Below are positions 24,627 to 34,436 of a DNA stretch of 64,000 nucleotides, in pieces. Position 1 is the first letter of the stretch. The number at the start of each line of letters is the position of its first letter. The notes under the pieces are model-generated. The model had not been told where the DNA came from. It did not search any database and worked only from the letters and a program-made list of their open reading frames with translations. The translations under genes and the position numbers were made by a program. The stretch is from Paenochrobactrum gallinarii (GTDB lineage Bacteria; Pseudomonadota; Alphaproteobacteria; Rhizobiales; Rhizobiaceae). The stretch covers positions 62,001 through 126,000 of the forward strand of contig NZ_JACIIU010000004.1 in assembly GCF_014205685.1 (NCBI RefSeq). Reading direction: 5' to 3'.

Positions 24627-27371
24627 ATGCGTAATCTCAGCAGTAATTTTTCCCCAATGACAACAGACAGCGCCGAAAGCGCATCTGCGTCACATCAGAC
24701 ACGCGAAAACGCGCAGCAGGATATCCGCGGCACCAGCGGTCCGGCGACGGCTGCTGCCCAGATTGATCCGGCGTGGAAAGCACATTTTGCCCTTGGCCAG
24801 AATGTGCGTTTTACCCGCACACCGGAAGCCGAACTTGCACGTCGTCGCGGTGAAACACTGCCCGATATTAATACGCGCAACTCTGCTCCATCTGTACAGG
24901 CTGTGGATACAAGTGTCAGCTCGGTCACACCTGTTGAGCAGCCGATGGCCGTTGCAAGCTTGCAGGAAAGTGTTTCACAAGGTTTGGCCGCGACACCGGC
25001 AAGCCCTGTCACCACACCAACAGCAAGCACGACAACTTCGCATGTGCAGACACCACATCTGGATGCGGCCGTGAAAAGCCATGAAGTTGCACCTGCTGCG
25101 CCGGTTCAGGCTGCCGGGCCGGTGCAGACAACCACAATTGCTGCAACACCTGTTGCAGAAGAGCCTGTCGTTGCGCCAGTGACCGCCACTGTTGTTTCAG
25201 CCCCTGCCTCCATCATCAGCGAGCCAGCGGAAACACCGGTTCGTAAAGATGTAACCCACCTTCTCTCCGACTTTGCTTTTTTTGAAGGTTTTGACTTTTC
25301 AAGCCTGAGCGATGCACCTCTGGCTCTGGCTCCGGCTGCGGTTGAAGCCGCACCTGTAGCTGTCGTTGCAGAACCTGTCGAAGACGTCAAAGTTGAAGAA
25401 GTGGCTGAAGCGCCAGTTGTTGATATTTTGGCACAGTTCCGTGTTGTTGAATGGAACAAGCCGCGCAATGCACAAGCAGAAGTAACAACCACTACAGAAG
25501 CTGTTGCGGCTGAAGAAACAACTGTTGCAGAAACAGCTGCCGTGGAAACTGTTGCCGAGGCAATTGTTGAAGCTCCGGTTGCAGAAGCGCCAGCTATGGA
25601 AGCCGCACCGGCTGTTGCCGAAGTTGCGCCTGAGGTTGAAGACGCAGAGGCAATTGAGCAGCCTGTTATGCTCGAAGTCAGCGCCGATTTAGAAGAAGCA
25701 GACGACATCGAGGCTGAGGAAGAAATGGAAGTGGAAGAGATTTCCGCCCCCTCCCCTGCTGCACCGAGTTTTGCACGTATTGCAACTCCGGCCGCGCCTT
25801 ATCAACCAGCGCCTCTGCCGCAAACTGCAGTTGAATATGTAGCTGGTGAATATGAATTCCCGCCGCGCTCACTCTTGCAGGAACCACCTGCAATGGACGG
25901 CACGGTCATCACACAGGAAATGCTGGAGCGCAGCGCCGGTTTGCTGGAAAGCGTGCTCGAAGATTTCGGTGTGCGTGGTGAAATCATCCATGTTCGCCCA
26001 GGGCCTGTGGTTACGCTTTATGAATTTGAACCGGCACCAGGGGTTAAATCCTCCCGCGTGATTGGTCTGGCAGATGATATTGCCCGCTCGATGTCTGCGC
26101 TTTCAGCCCGCGTTGCTGTGGTACCAGGCCGCAATGTCATCGGCATTGAACTGCCGAATGCCAATCGTGAAACGGTTTATTTTCGTGAAATGATTGAATC
26201 CAAAGCGTTTCAGGATTCTGAATATCACCTGCCATTGGGCTTGGGTAAAGCCATTGGCGGCGAGCCTATCATTGCTGAACTAGCTAAAATGCCTCACCTG
26301 CTGGTTGCCGGCACCACCGGTTCCGGTAAGTCGGTTGCCATCAATACCATGATCCTGTCGCTGCTTTATCGCTTCAAGCCGGAAGAATGCCGCCTGATCA
26401 TGGTGGATCCGAAAATGCTGGAACTGTCGATCTATGACGGTATTCCGCATCTGCTCACCCCTGTTGTGACCGACCCGAAAAAGGCGGTTGTAGCGCTGAA
26501 ATGGGCTGTGCGCGAAATGGAAGAGCGCTATCGCAAGATGGCTCGTCTCGGCGTGCGCAACATTGAAGGCTTCAATGCCCGTGCAGCAAGCGCCAAGGGC
26601 AAGGGCGAAACTGTCATGTGCACAGTACAGTCCGGCTTTGACAAAGAAACCGGCGAGCCGGTCTATGTTCAGGAAGAGCTTGATCTGACCCCGATGCCTT
26701 ATATCGTCGTTATCATCGACGAAATGGCCGATCTGATGATGGTTGCGGGCAAGGAAATCGAAGGTGCTGTACAGCGTCTGGCACAGATGGCACGTGCGGC
26801 CGGTATCCATCTCATCATGGCGACACAGCGCCCGTCTGTTGATGTGATCACCGGTACAATCAAAGCCAACTTCCCGACCCGTATTTCCTTCCAGGTCACA
26901 TCAAAAATCGACAGCCGTACGATTTTGGGTGAAATGGGTGCCGAACAACTGCTCGGTCAGGGTGACATGCTGCATATGGCCGGCGGCGGACGCATTGTGC
27001 GTGTGCATGGTCCGTTCGTTTCCGATGAAGAAGTCGAAAAAGTTGTGTCCCACCTGAAAGAACAGGGGCGACCGGATTATCTGGCGACCGTTACTGCAGA
27101 AGAAGACGAAGAAGAAGCCGCCGAAGAAGACAGCGCAGTCTTCGATCAGTCCAGCGCTGGTGCAGAAGATGGTGATGAATATTACCAGCAGGCTGTCAAA
27201 GTGGTGATGCGTGATAAAAAATGCTCTACCTCTTACATCCAGCGTCGTCTTGGCATCGGTTATAACCGCGCTGCCTCACTAGTGGAACGCATGGAAAAAG
27301 AAGGCCTTGTTGGTGCCGCCAACCATGTCGGCAAGCGAGAAATCCTCGTTGGCAATCGCGACAACGCTTAA
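24627..27371 (+). CDS. ftsK: FtsK/SpoIIIE-type DNA translocase without membrane domain
   Basis: 914-residue motor protein. No transmembrane helices are seen; instead residues from about 60 to 400 are low-complexity, rich in Ala, Val, Pro and Glu, a probably disordered linker. The motor follows: an alpha domain near 430-550, Walker A GTTGSGKS at 562-569, Walker B near 691-700 ('[10 protein letters not shown]') and a C-terminal gamma winged helix (about 850-905, '[22 protein letters not shown]') that reads KOPS-like sequences. FtsK pumps DNA to dif and activates XerCD. Rhizobia and Brucella commonly carry one membrane-bound and one soluble FtsK-like protein; this is the soluble type. An alternative start is ATG 24657. 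A terminator follows. Confidence 0.93.
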   Translation: MRNLSSNFSPMTTDSAESASASHQTRENAQQDIRGTSGPATAAAQIDPAWKAHFALGQNVRFTRTPEAELARRRGETLPDINTRNSAPSVQAVDTSVSSVTPVEQPMAVASLQESVSQGLAATPASPVTTPTASTTTSHVQTPHLDAAVKSHEVAPAAPVQAAGPVQTTTIAATPVAEEPVVAPVTATVVSAPASIISEPAETPVRKDVTHLLSDFAFFEGFDFSSLSDAPLALAPAAVEAAPVAVVAEPVEDVKVEEVAEAPVVDILAQFRVVEWNKPRNAQAEVTTTTEAVAAEETTVAETAAVETVAEAIVEAPVAEAPAMEAAPAVAEVAPEVEDAEAIEQPVMLEVSADLEEADDIEAEEEMEVEEISAPSPAAPSFARIATPAAPYQPAPLPQTAVEYVAGEYEFPPRSLLQEPPAMDGTVITQEMLERSAGLLESVLEDFGVRGEIIHVRPGPVVTLYEFEPAPGVKSSRVIGLADDIARSMSALSARVAVVPGRNVIGIELPNANRETVYFREMIESKAFQDSEYHLPLGLGKAIGGEPIIAELAKMPHLLVAGTTGSGKSVAINTMILSLLYRFKPEECRLIMVDPKMLELSIYDGIPHLLTPVVTDPKKAVVALKWAVREMEERYRKMARLGVRNIEGFNARAASAKGKGETVMCTVQSGFDKETGEPVYVQEELDLTPMPYIVVIIDEMADLMMVAGKEIEGAVQRLAQMARAAGIHLIMATQRPSVDVITGTIKANFPTRISFQVTSKIDSRTILGEMGAEQLLGQGDMLHMAGGGRIVRVHGPFVSDEEVEKVVSHLKEQGRPDYLATVTAEEDEEEAAEEDSAVFDQSSAGAEDGDEYYQQAVKVVMRDKKCSTSYIQRRLGIGYNRAASLVERMEKEGLVGAANHVGKREILVGNRDNA

Positions 27372-27411
27372 AAAATCGGGCTTTATAACAGTCCACACAT
27401 TGAACAACATC

Positions 27412-27442
27412 AAGCGGCTCTGCATTTCAGAGCCGCTTTTTG
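27412..27442 (+). terminator. Rho-independent terminator after ftsK
   Basis: An 11-bp perfect stem (27412-27422 with 27428-27438) with a five-base loop, followed by TTT and G. Confidence 0.85.
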
Positions 27443-27532
27443 CATTTTAAAACCCACTAAAATACTCTATCACAGCGGCTTGATTGTCCATGTCATCAAT
27501 CAACCGCTCATCTTTAGGCCAAGGATATTTCC

Positions 27533-28300
27533 ATGCCCGCACATATGCAGACAACGCCAGAAAAAAAACAGAAGAAACGCACCCTTGCGCTGGTGTTCAT
27601 CACGCTCATTGCCTGTTGTTTGTTTCTGCTGTTTTTAAGCCTCGGCATTTGGCAGGCGGAGCGGTTAAGCTGGAAAAAAGACCTGATTGCCCGCGTGGAT
27701 GCACGTATTACAGCTCAAGCTGTTCCTGCTCCTACTCCGCAAGACTGGCCTGCTATCAGCGCAGAAAAAGATGAATATCGCCATATCTTCGTTGAAGGCA
27801 GCTATATAAAGGGCAAAGAAATTGCAGTCAAAGCGCTCACCGTTTTAGGCTCCGGCTATTGGCAATTAGTGCCACTGCAAACAAAAGATAATGGCGTCAT
27901 TTATATCAATCGCGGCTTTGTCAGCGATGAAGATTATAAAGCAGGCCTGCTCAATCAAAACATTCCGGCAGGAGAAACCAGTCTTTCCGGATTATTGCGC
28001 ATCAGCGAACCGGACGGCTTTTTCCTGCGCCCCAATGAGCCGGAAAAAGACCTCTGGAATTCACGCGATGTTGCAGCCTTTGCAACCAAGCAAGGTCTTA
28101 ATCATGTAGCGCCCTATTTTATCGATGCTGATAAAGCCGCCAGCTCTGCTCAGACCTCCGGCAAACAACCGGTTGGCGGACTTACAGTGGTTAGTTTTCC
28201 GAATAATCATTTATCCTATGCAATCACCTGGTTTGTGCTGGCTTTGATGGTGCTTGGCGGCACGCTATTCACATGGTTTTACAAAGATAGAGCAAAATAG
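27533..28300 (+). CDS. SURF1 family cytochrome oxidase assembly protein
   Basis: 255-residue inner-membrane protein with one helix near each end (about residues 20-42 and 220-245) and a periplasmic domain between, the SURF1 topology. SURF1 helps insert heme into haem-copper oxidase subunit I. Family stretches include 'LGIWQAERLSWKK', 'GYWQLVPL...VIYINRGFV' and 'NNHLSYAITWFVLA'. AAGGA precedes ATG 27533. In this group SURF1 is usually next to cox or cyo genes; here it stands alone between ftsK and an iron importer, so its partner oxidase must be elsewhere. Confidence 0.92.
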   Translation: MPAHMQTTPEKKQKKRTLALVFITLIACCLFLLFLSLGIWQAERLSWKKDLIARVDARITAQAVPAPTPQDWPAISAEKDEYRHIFVEGSYIKGKEIAVKALTVLGSGYWQLVPLQTKDNGVIYINRGFVSDEDYKAGLLNQNIPAGETSLSGLLRISEPDGFFLRPNEPEKDLWNSRDVAAFATKQGLNHVAPYFIDADKAASSAQTSGKQPVGGLTVVSFPNNHLSYAITWFVLALMVLGGTLFTWFYKDRAK

Positions 28301-28393
28301 TCATATTTTAGCTTTGCTCACACGACAAACTTGACTATACAATACAACATTGCTGAGTTTTCAGATTGACCCGGATTGATAGTGAGTAAGCAT

Positions 28394-29320
28394 ATGACCA
28401 TCAGTACCCGCCTCACCACCCTCTTTGGTGCAGCAATTGTTGCCATGTCTCTTGGCGCGTCAGCTCAGGCTGAAGAGATCACCATCAAGCATGTTCAGGG
28501 CGAAACTGCCGTTCCTGTAAAGCCTGCCAAGACCATTACTTTTGATCTGGCCACCCTTGATAATCTTGATCGTCTGGGCGTTGACATTGTTGGTCTGCCG
28601 AAAGCCAATCTGCCAAAATATCTTTCCAAATATGCGGGCGATGCTTATGCAAAAGTCGGCACCTTGTTTGAGCCGGACTACGAAGCTGTCAATGCCGCAG
28701 AACCAGATCTGATCATTGTTTCCGGTCGTTCAGCGCCAAAACAGCCTGAACTGGCCAAAATTGCACCGACCATTGACCTGACCGTCAACGCCACCAACTT
28801 CATCGCCGATGTTAAGAACAATGTTGAAACATTGGGACGCATCTACGGCAAAGAAGAAGTCGCTAAAGACGAAATCGCCAAGCTTGATGCCTCCATTGCA
28901 GCCCTTAAAGAAAAAACTGCCGGTAAAGGCAAAGGTCTTTTGGTTATGACCTCGGGCGGCAAAATGAGCGCCTATGGTCCGGGCTCCCGTTTTGGCATGC
29001 TTCACAGTGAATTTGGCGTTGAAGCCGCAGATCCTGAATTAAGCGTTGGCAGCCACGGCCAGCCGATTTCAGCAGAATATATCCTTGAAAAGAACCCTGA
29101 CTGGTTGCTGGTCATCGACCGTGATGCAGCGGTTGGCGCCAAAGAAGGCGATGCAGCAAGCAAGGTTCTGGACAATGACCTTGTCAACCAGACCACCGCC
29201 TGGAAGAACAATCAGGTCATCTATCTGGATGCGATGAACTGGTATTTGGTGGGTGGCGGTCTTTCCGGTCTGCATGAAACCATCGACCAGCTTTCAGAAG
29301 CTTTTGATAAAGCAAAATAA
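28394..29320 (+). CDS. Ferric-siderophore ABC transporter substrate-binding protein (FatB/CeuE/YclQ-like)
   Basis: Periplasmic binding protein of about 308 residues from ATG 28394, whose signal peptide ends 'GASAQA' before 'EEITIKHVQGE'. The fold is the class III helical-backbone type ('DLATLDNLDRLGVDIVGLPK', 'EPDLIIVSGR', 'GPGSRFG'). The N-terminal sequence and the pair of FecCD-like permeases plus ATPase downstream match the petrobactin/enterobactin-type FatB-CeuE-YclQ branch. It feeds Fe-siderophore from the periplasm to the inner membrane importer. No lipobox, as expected in a Gram-negative. An in-frame TTG 28376 and GTG 28382 are weaker starts. No TonB-dependent receptor is adjacent. Confidence 0.9.
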   Translation: MTISTRLTTLFGAAIVAMSLGASAQAEEITIKHVQGETAVPVKPAKTITFDLATLDNLDRLGVDIVGLPKANLPKYLSKYAGDAYAKVGTLFEPDYEAVNAAEPDLIIVSGRSAPKQPELAKIAPTIDLTVNATNFIADVKNNVETLGRIYGKEEVAKDEIAKLDASIAALKEKTAGKGKGLLVMTSGGKMSAYGPGSRFGMLHSEFGVEAADPELSVGSHGQPISAEYILEKNPDWLLVIDRDAAVGAKEGDAASKVLDNDLVNQTTAWKNNQVIYLDAMNWYLVGGGLSGLHETIDQLSEAFDKAK

Positions 29321-29349
29321 GCGCTACAACTGATAAAATCCAACAAGTC

Positions 29350-29376
29350 GGGCCTTCCGTTTTTAACGGCAGGCCC
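29350..29376 (+). promoter_or_regulatory. Intercistronic hairpin between binding protein and permease
   Basis: GGGCC and CCGTT pair with AACGG and GGCCC around TTT (29350-29376, with two-base internal loops), followed by TCACTTTT. It can lower permease expression relative to the binding protein. Confidence 0.6.
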
Positions 29377-29404
29377 TCACTTTTAAAATTCAAAGGTTGC
29401 CCGC

Positions 29405-30367
29405 GTGAAAGGTCTTTTTGCAGCAGTTCTCATTGTCGTCGTACTGGCTATCATCAGCCTGTTTATCGGCGTGAGCGATGTGTCGTTGCAAACGTTGTTT
29501 GGCGACAGCCAAACCGACCGCGCAACACAAGTGCTGCTTATCAGCCGCATTCCACGCACATTAGCGATTATTCTCTCTGGTATGTCGATGGCCGTTGCCG
29601 GTCTCATTATGCAAATGATGGCGCGCAACCGTTTTGTTGAGCCATCCACTGCCGGAACCGTTGAATCTGCCAGTCTCGGCATTTTAATGGTGACACTTTT
29701 TGCACCAGCCACCTCTGTTTTTGGTAAAATGCTGGTTGCCGCTGTTTTTGCTATGGCCGGAACAGCACTGTTTTTACGCATCCTGCGCGCCATCCCGCTG
29801 CGCTCAGTGCTTGTTGTGCCTTTGGTCGGCATCATGCTTGGCGGCGTTATCAGCGCCGTTACCACCTTCATCGCTTATCGTTTCGAGCTGCTGCAATCGC
29901 TTTCCGCCTGGACAACCGGCGACTTTTCCAGCGTTTTGCGCGGCCGCTATGAGCTATTGTGGCTGTCTTTCTTCCTCACCATCATTGCCTATATTGCTGC
30001 TGACCGTTTTACGGTTGCCGGTATGGGTGAAGATTTCACCACCAATCTGGGGCTGAAATACCGCCGCGTCATGACGCTTGGTCTTTCCATCGTCTCGATG
30101 ATTTCCGCCGTTGTTGTTGTGACCGTCGGCATGATCCCGTTTTTAGGCCTCATCGTGCCGAATGTCGTGAGCATGACCATTGGCGATAATATGCGCCGTT
30201 CGGTTCCCTGGGTGGCGGTGCTTGGTGCCGGACTGGTGCTCGCCTGCGATATTGTTGGCCGCTTAATCCGCTATCCTTATGAAATTCCGATCGGTACCAT
30301 GATGGGTGTGGTGGGCAGTGTTGCCTTCCTCTATCTTCTGTTGCGCAGAGGGTCCCGCTTTGCTTAA
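29405..30367 (+). CDS. Ferric-siderophore ABC transporter permease (FecCD family, first)
   Basis: 320-residue inner-membrane protein, FecCD/BtuC family, with about eight to ten helices. The family signature 'SRIPRTLAIILSGMSMAVAGLIMQMMARNRFVEPSTAGT' (in pieces) is near residues 48-85, and 'GLIVPNVV' near residue 245 marks the ATPase-coupling loop. The start is GTG 29405, with AAAGG upstream. Similar to YclN/FatD. It overlaps the next permease by eight bases. Confidence 0.92.
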   Translation: MKGLFAAVLIVVVLAIISLFIGVSDVSLQTLFGDSQTDRATQVLLISRIPRTLAIILSGMSMAVAGLIMQMMARNRFVEPSTAGTVESASLGILMVTLFAPATSVFGKMLVAAVFAMAGTALFLRILRAIPLRSVLVVPLVGIMLGGVISAVTTFIAYRFELLQSLSAWTTGDFSSVLRGRYELLWLSFFLTIIAYIAADRFTVAGMGEDFTTNLGLKYRRVMTLGLSIVSMISAVVVVTVGMIPFLGLIVPNVVSMTIGDNMRRSVPWVAVLGAGLVLACDIVGRLIRYPYEIPIGTMMGVVGSVAFLYLLLRRGSRFA

Positions 30368-31316
30368 GAAAAATCCAAAAATCGTTCTTATCAGCTTAAG
30401 CATGCTCGCCCTTGTGGCGATGATTGCCTTCATGACGCTCGGTATCAAAGGAAGCTGGTCTTTTGCGCTGCCGTTTCGTGGTGTCAAACTTGCAGCCATT
30501 GTGCTGGTCGGCTTTGCCATTGCCGTTTCCACCGTGCTGTTTCAAACGGTCACCAATAACCGCATCCTCACCCCATCCATTATGGGTTTTGATGCGCTTT
30601 ATATTCTGATCCAGACAGTCGTGGTATTCTTCTTCGGCTCCACACATTTAAGCTGGCTTGGCCCCAATGTGATGTTTGGCGTTGAAGTTCTGGTAATGGT
30701 GATTTTTGCCGGTGTGCTTTATCACTGGCTGTTTTCAGGCGGCATGCGCAGCCTGCATCTGGTAATGCTTGTCGGTATTGTTTTCGGTGTTTTGTTCCGC
30801 AGTTTTTCAAATCTGATGCAGCGCATGATCGACCCGAACGAGTTTGCCGTTTTGCAGGATCGTTTCTTTGCCAGCTTCAATACTATCAACAGTGAAATTT
30901 TAGCAATTTCAGCCATCGCAGTGGCGCTGATTTCGCTTTACGGCCTGCGGATGCTGCATATTTTTGATGTGCTTTCGCTGGGGCGTGAAGCCTCCATCAA
31001 TCTGGGCGTTGACTACCGCAAAGTAGTCAACAAAATCCTGCTGATGATCACCATTCTGGTGTCTGTCTCTACCGCTCTGGTTGGCCCTGTGACCTTCTTC
31101 GGCCTGCTGGTTGCCAATCTTGCCTATCAGATTGCCGGTTCTGCACGCCATGCGGTTGTGCTGCCTGTCGCAATTTTGATCGCGATCTTATGCCTTGTCG
31201 GTGGACAGGTTGTCCTTGAGCGCGTATTTGCATTCAACACGGCTTTAAGTGTCATCATCGAGTTTCTGGGCGGTCTCGTTTTCATCGTCCTTTTGATCAG
31301 AGGAAATAAACGATGA
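30360..31316 (+). CDS. Ferric-siderophore ABC transporter permease (FecCD family, second)
   Basis: About 318 residues. I place the start at TTG 30360, eight bases inside the preceding gene, because AGAGGG at 30347-30352 is well spaced and the first residues 'LLKKNPKIVLISLS' fit a FatC/YclO N-terminus; an ATG at 30402 would remove part of helix 1, and the longer reading from GTG 30306 lies inside the first permease. Conserved stretch 'TNNRILTPSIMGFDALYIL' is near residues 65-83 and 'GPVTFFGLLVANLAY' near 240. It forms the membrane channel with the first permease. Confidence 0.88.
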   Translation: MLKKNPKIVLISLSMLALVAMIAFMTLGIKGSWSFALPFRGVKLAAIVLVGFAIAVSTVLFQTVTNNRILTPSIMGFDALYILIQTVVVFFFGSTHLSWLGPNVMFGVEVLVMVIFAGVLYHWLFSGGMRSLHLVMLVGIVFGVLFRSFSNLMQRMIDPNEFAVLQDRFFASFNTINSEILAISAIAVALISLYGLRMLHIFDVLSLGREASINLGVDYRKVVNKILLMITILVSVSTALVGPVTFFGLLVANLAYQIAGSARHAVVLPVAILIAILCLVGGQVVLERVFAFNTALSVIIEFLGGLVFIVLLIRGNKR

Positions 31317-32071
31317 TCGAAATCAAGAATGTCAGCAAGAAATACAATGACTCCGTTGTTGTTGACGATGTGACACTGACCCTGCCTTCCTGCGGCATCA
31401 CCTCGATCATCGGCCCCAATGGTGCCGGTAAATCCACCCTGCTTTCCATGGTCAGCCGCTTGTTGCCAATGGATAAGGGGCAGGTAACCGTTGATAGTCT
31501 CGATGTGAATAAAACCGCCGGTGATGTACTGGCAAAGCGCTTGTCGATTTTGCGACAGGACAACAGCATTTCATCCCGCCTCACCGTGCGTGATCTGGTC
31601 ACCTTTGGCCGTTATCCACACACCAAAGGCCGCCCGAACAGTGACGACCGCCGCCATGTCGAGCAGTCGATCAATTATTTGGGGCTTGAAAAACTAAGCG
31701 AGCGCTTTCTCGATGAGCTCTCCGGCGGTCAGCGCCAGCGTGCTTTTGTGGCGATGGTTTTATGTCAGGATACCGATTATGTCCTGCTTGATGAGCCGCT
31801 GAATAATCTCGACATGAAACATTCAGCCGCCATGATGAAGCTTTTGCGCAAAGCAGCCGATGAGCTGGGCAAAACCATTGTGCTGGTTCTGCATGATATC
31901 AACTTTGCCTCCTGGTATTCCGATCATATCGTCGCCATGCGTGATGGTAAGGTCGTGCATCAGGGCTCACCTGACGATCTGATCCAGTCCGATATTCTGC
32001 GCGACATTTATGATATGGATATTGATGTGGCGATGATTGGCGGCAAGCGGATTGGCGTCTATTATCTTTAA
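31313..32071 (+). CDS. Ferric-siderophore ABC transporter ATPase
   Basis: 252-residue ATPase with Walker A GPNGAGKST at residues 34-42, signature LSGGQRQR at 136-143, Walker B 'YVLLDEPLNNLD' and the switch His in 'VLVLHDINFA'. Its family is FepC/YclP. Its ATG overlaps the permease stop as ATGA. It is the fourth and last gene of the importer operon; the amino-sugar kinase starts 40 bases later and may be read through. Confidence 0.93.
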   Translation: MIEIKNVSKKYNDSVVVDDVTLTLPSCGITSIIGPNGAGKSTLLSMVSRLLPMDKGQVTVDSLDVNKTAGDVLAKRLSILRQDNSISSRLTVRDLVTFGRYPHTKGRPNSDDRRHVEQSINYLGLEKLSERFLDELSGGQRQRAFVAMVLCQDTDYVLLDEPLNNLDMKHSAAMMKLLRKAADELGKTIVLVLHDINFASWYSDHIVAMRDGKVVHQGSPDDLIQSDILRDIYDMDIDVAMIGGKRIGVYYL

Positions 32072-32111
32072 TGCAAGATAATCAAACCACTATTCAAAGG
32101 GTTCTGGCGCC

Positions 32112-32975
32112 ATGTCACAATTTTTCATCGGCATTGACGGCGGTGGCACCGGATCACGCGCCGTTGTGGCGGATCAGAACGGCAATGTTTTAGGCCATGG
32201 CACCAGCGGTGCAGCCAATATTGTCACCGACCCTGAACAATCGACACACCATATTCTGGAAGCCGTTCAAGCCGCATTTAATGCGGCTCAATTAGACATC
32301 AGCCTCTATGCACAAAGCGCGGCCACTCTCGGCCTTGCCGGTGCGAATATTGCCAGCGCCCGCGATGCTATTTTAGCCAACATGCCTTTTGCACGTTCAG
32401 AGATCGTGTCAGACGGCCTGATTGCTCTTCAGGGCGCACTTGGCGATGAAGATGGCACCGTGGTCATCCTTGGCACAGGAAGCGCCTATATAACGCGTAA
32501 AGGCGACAATATCAGCTGGCGCGGCGGCTGGGGCTTTCAGCTTTCGGATCTTGGCAGCGGTGCCAGACTTGGCCGCAGCCTGTTGCAAGAAGTTCTGCTC
32601 AGCTATGATCGCATTATTGCTGCCAGCCCGTTGACAGAACATGTCATGGCGCAATTTGGCAATGAACCGGCACAATTGGTAGAGTTTTCTAAAACCGCAC
32701 GACCAAGCGCCTATGCCGCTTTTGCGCCGGACATTTTTAACTATGCTGATCAGGACGATCAGGTAGCGCTCAGTGTTATTCAACAAGCCGCCGGTGATAT
32801 TGCACAAACCTTGCGTGTTTTAATCGAAGAAGGCACCGATAAAATCAGTATGCTGGGTGGCTTGGCACCGCTTTATCAAAAATATCTGCCTGCAGAGCAG
32901 CAGGCATTGATTGTGCCGCCGCAAGCTGAAGCCCTTGAGGGCGCCTTACAATTAGCGCTTAATAAATTCAAATAA
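32112..32975 (+). CDS. BadF/BadG family ATPase, probable (N-acetyl)glucosamine kinase
   Basis: 287-residue cytosolic kinase of the BadF/BadG/BcrA/BcrD ASKHA superfamily. Phosphate-1 motif 'GIDGGGTGSRAVV' is at residues 7-19, and 'GTVVILGTGSAY' near 117-128 is phosphate-2; the GlcNAc-kinase-like 'GWGFQLSDLGSGARLGR' follows at about 140. It would phosphorylate glucosamine or N-acetylglucosamine on entry from chitin or from murein recycling. The neighbouring importer does not explain it. A sugar kinase call is strong, substrate moderate. Confidence 0.85.
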   Translation: MSQFFIGIDGGGTGSRAVVADQNGNVLGHGTSGAANIVTDPEQSTHHILEAVQAAFNAAQLDISLYAQSAATLGLAGANIASARDAILANMPFARSEIVSDGLIALQGALGDEDGTVVILGTGSAYITRKGDNISWRGGWGFQLSDLGSGARLGRSLLQEVLLSYDRIIAASPLTEHVMAQFGNEPAQLVEFSKTARPSAYAAFAPDIFNYADQDDQVALSVIQQAAGDIAQTLRVLIEEGTDKISMLGGLAPLYQKYLPAEQQALIVPPQAEALEGALQLALNKFK

Positions 32976-32979
32976 ACAA

Positions 32980-33015
32980 AAAAGGTGACAGAATAATCTG
33001 CCACCTTTTCTCTTT
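32980..33015. terminator. Bidirectional terminator between the sugar kinase and the cyd operon
   Basis: Arms at 32980-32992 and 32997-33009 pair over 13 positions with one mismatch, loop four bases, with T-rich sequence on both strands. It serves two convergent transcripts. Confidence 0.85.
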
Positions 33016-33056
33016 TTTCAAACCACTTTGATGTGCCAAAGCTGACACTTGGCGCA

Positions 33057-33215
33057 TTAATGCTGCGGCTTGTTACCTTGGCGCGCCAGCTCAAGGGTCG
33101 GATCTTCCTTGATGCGTTTGCGCTCTTTATCATCCATCAATTCATACCACATGGCATTGAGCACAGCGAAAGCTGCGGCAAGCGGTAAACCTAGAACCCA
33201 TGAAAAATACCACAT
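33057..33215 (-). CDS. cydX: Cytochrome bd oxidase small subunit CydX
   Basis: 52-residue single-span protein ('MWYFSWVLGLPLAAAFAVLNAMWYEL' in pieces), the CydX/YbgT family, which stabilises the heme groups of cytochrome bd. An in-frame ATG two codons upstream (33221) exists, but AGGAG is eight bases before 33215 and only two before 33221, so 33215 is chosen. Family members are about 30-40 residues; this one has a charged tail of about 20 residues ('DDKERKRIKEDPTLELARQG'). It is the last gene of the cyd operon, 49 bases after cydB. Confidence 0.9.
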   Translation of the reverse strand: MWYFSWVLGLPLAAAFAVLNAMWYELMDDKERKRIKEDPTLELARQGNKPQH

Positions 33216-33264
33216 TTTCATTTCTCCTGATCGGCAGAACAAACCTGCTGCCCTGCCTGTAATT

Positions 33265-34419
33265 TTAATATGCGTGGCTGTTGTCGTCTTCGATCATGTT
33301 CTTATCGACCTTGCCCCACAGCACCTTGTAAACCCAGGATGTATAGAACAGGATCAATGGCAGGAAGATTGCCGTTGCAACGAGCATATTAAACAAGGTC
33401 ATCTGGCTGGATGAAGAATCCCAGACCGTCAGGCTGGCATTCGGATCGAGTGAAGATGGCAGAATGAACGGGAACATCGCCACACCAACCGATGAGATGA
33501 TACCGAAGATCGATAATTTACCCATCAGGAGCGGCATCACTTCACGACCGGCGCGCATTGCAACCAACACCGACAATGCGCCCAAAATACCCAATACCGG
33601 TGCGATCAGCAAAATCGGATAATTGCTGAAATTGGTAAACCATGCACCATGCTCCAACACAGCGGTTTTAAACAGCGGATTGGACGGTCCATCGGTGACG
33701 ATTTCACTGGTGATGCGATAGCCGGCAATGCCGTACCACATCCAGATGCCGGCCAGCACATAGAAGACAATCGTCAGCAAAGCTGCGACACTGCCAAAGC
33801 TTTTGGCACGTTTTGCAATGTCACCAGTGGTTTTCAACACCAGCCATGCAGCACCATGCATGGTGAGCATAGCGACCGACAATAATCCGCACAGCAGTGC
33901 AAACGGATTGAGCAGACCAAACAGATTACCTTCATAGAAGATCTGCAAATGATCACTGAAGCGGAACGGCACGCCCTGAAGCACATTGCCGACAGCCACA
34001 CCGAAAATCAGTGCCGGCACAAAACCGCCGATAAACAGTGCCCAGTCCCAGCCACTGCGCCACTGCGGGCTTTGCTTTTTGCTGCGATATTTAAAGCCGA
34101 CAGGCCGTAAAATAAGCGCAAACAGGATGATAAACATCGCCAGATAAAAGCCGGAGAAGGACACAGCATAGAGCGGTGGCCATGCGGCAAAAATAGCACC
34201 ACCACCAAGGATGAGCCAAACCTGATTGCCTTCCCAGACAGGGCCGATCGTGTTGATAACCACACGACGTTCCACATCAGTTTTGGCAACGAATGGCAGT
34301 AAAGTGCCAACGCCCAGGTCAAAACCATCCATAGCGGCAAAGCCGATCAGCAATACACCCAGCAGAACCCACCAGATCAGCCGCAAAGTTTCATAATCAA
34401 TCAACTGACTTAAGATCAT
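33265..34419 (-). CDS. cydB: Cytochrome bd ubiquinol oxidase subunit II
   Basis: 384-residue inner-membrane subunit that together with CydA reduces oxygen using ubiquinol, with high affinity and no proton pumping. About nine helices; it begins 'MILSQLIDYETLRLIWWVLLGVLLIGFAAMDGFDLG', where 'GFDLGVG' is the classical CydB stretch. It starts 17 bases after cydA. Full length. Confidence 0.97.
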   Translation of the reverse strand: MILSQLIDYETLRLIWWVLLGVLLIGFAAMDGFDLGVGTLLPFVAKTDVERRVVINTIGPVWEGNQVWLILGGGAIFAAWPPLYAVSFSGFYLAMFIILFALILRPVGFKYRSKKQSPQWRSGWDWALFIGGFVPALIFGVAVGNVLQGVPFRFSDHLQIFYEGNLFGLLNPFALLCGLLSVAMLTMHGAAWLVLKTTGDIAKRAKSFGSVAALLTIVFYVLAGIWMWYGIAGYRITSEIVTDGPSNPLFKTAVLEHGAWFTNFSNYPILLIAPVLGILGALSVLVAMRAGREVMPLLMGKLSIFGIISSVGVAMFPFILPSSLDPNASLTVWDSSSSQMTLFNMLVATAIFLPLILFYTSWVYKVLWGKVDKNMIEDDNSHAY

Positions 34420-34436
34420 ATCGTAACACAGCCTCC

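Noticed and set aside
25106-25708. Ser/Ala/Thr-rich minus-strand frame in ftsK
   Set aside because: It is the shadow of the ftsK Ala/Val/Glu-rich linker.
31612-31620. Perfect DnaA box TTATCCACA
   Set aside because: It is a single copy inside an ABC ATPase gene with no cluster around it, so probably chance.
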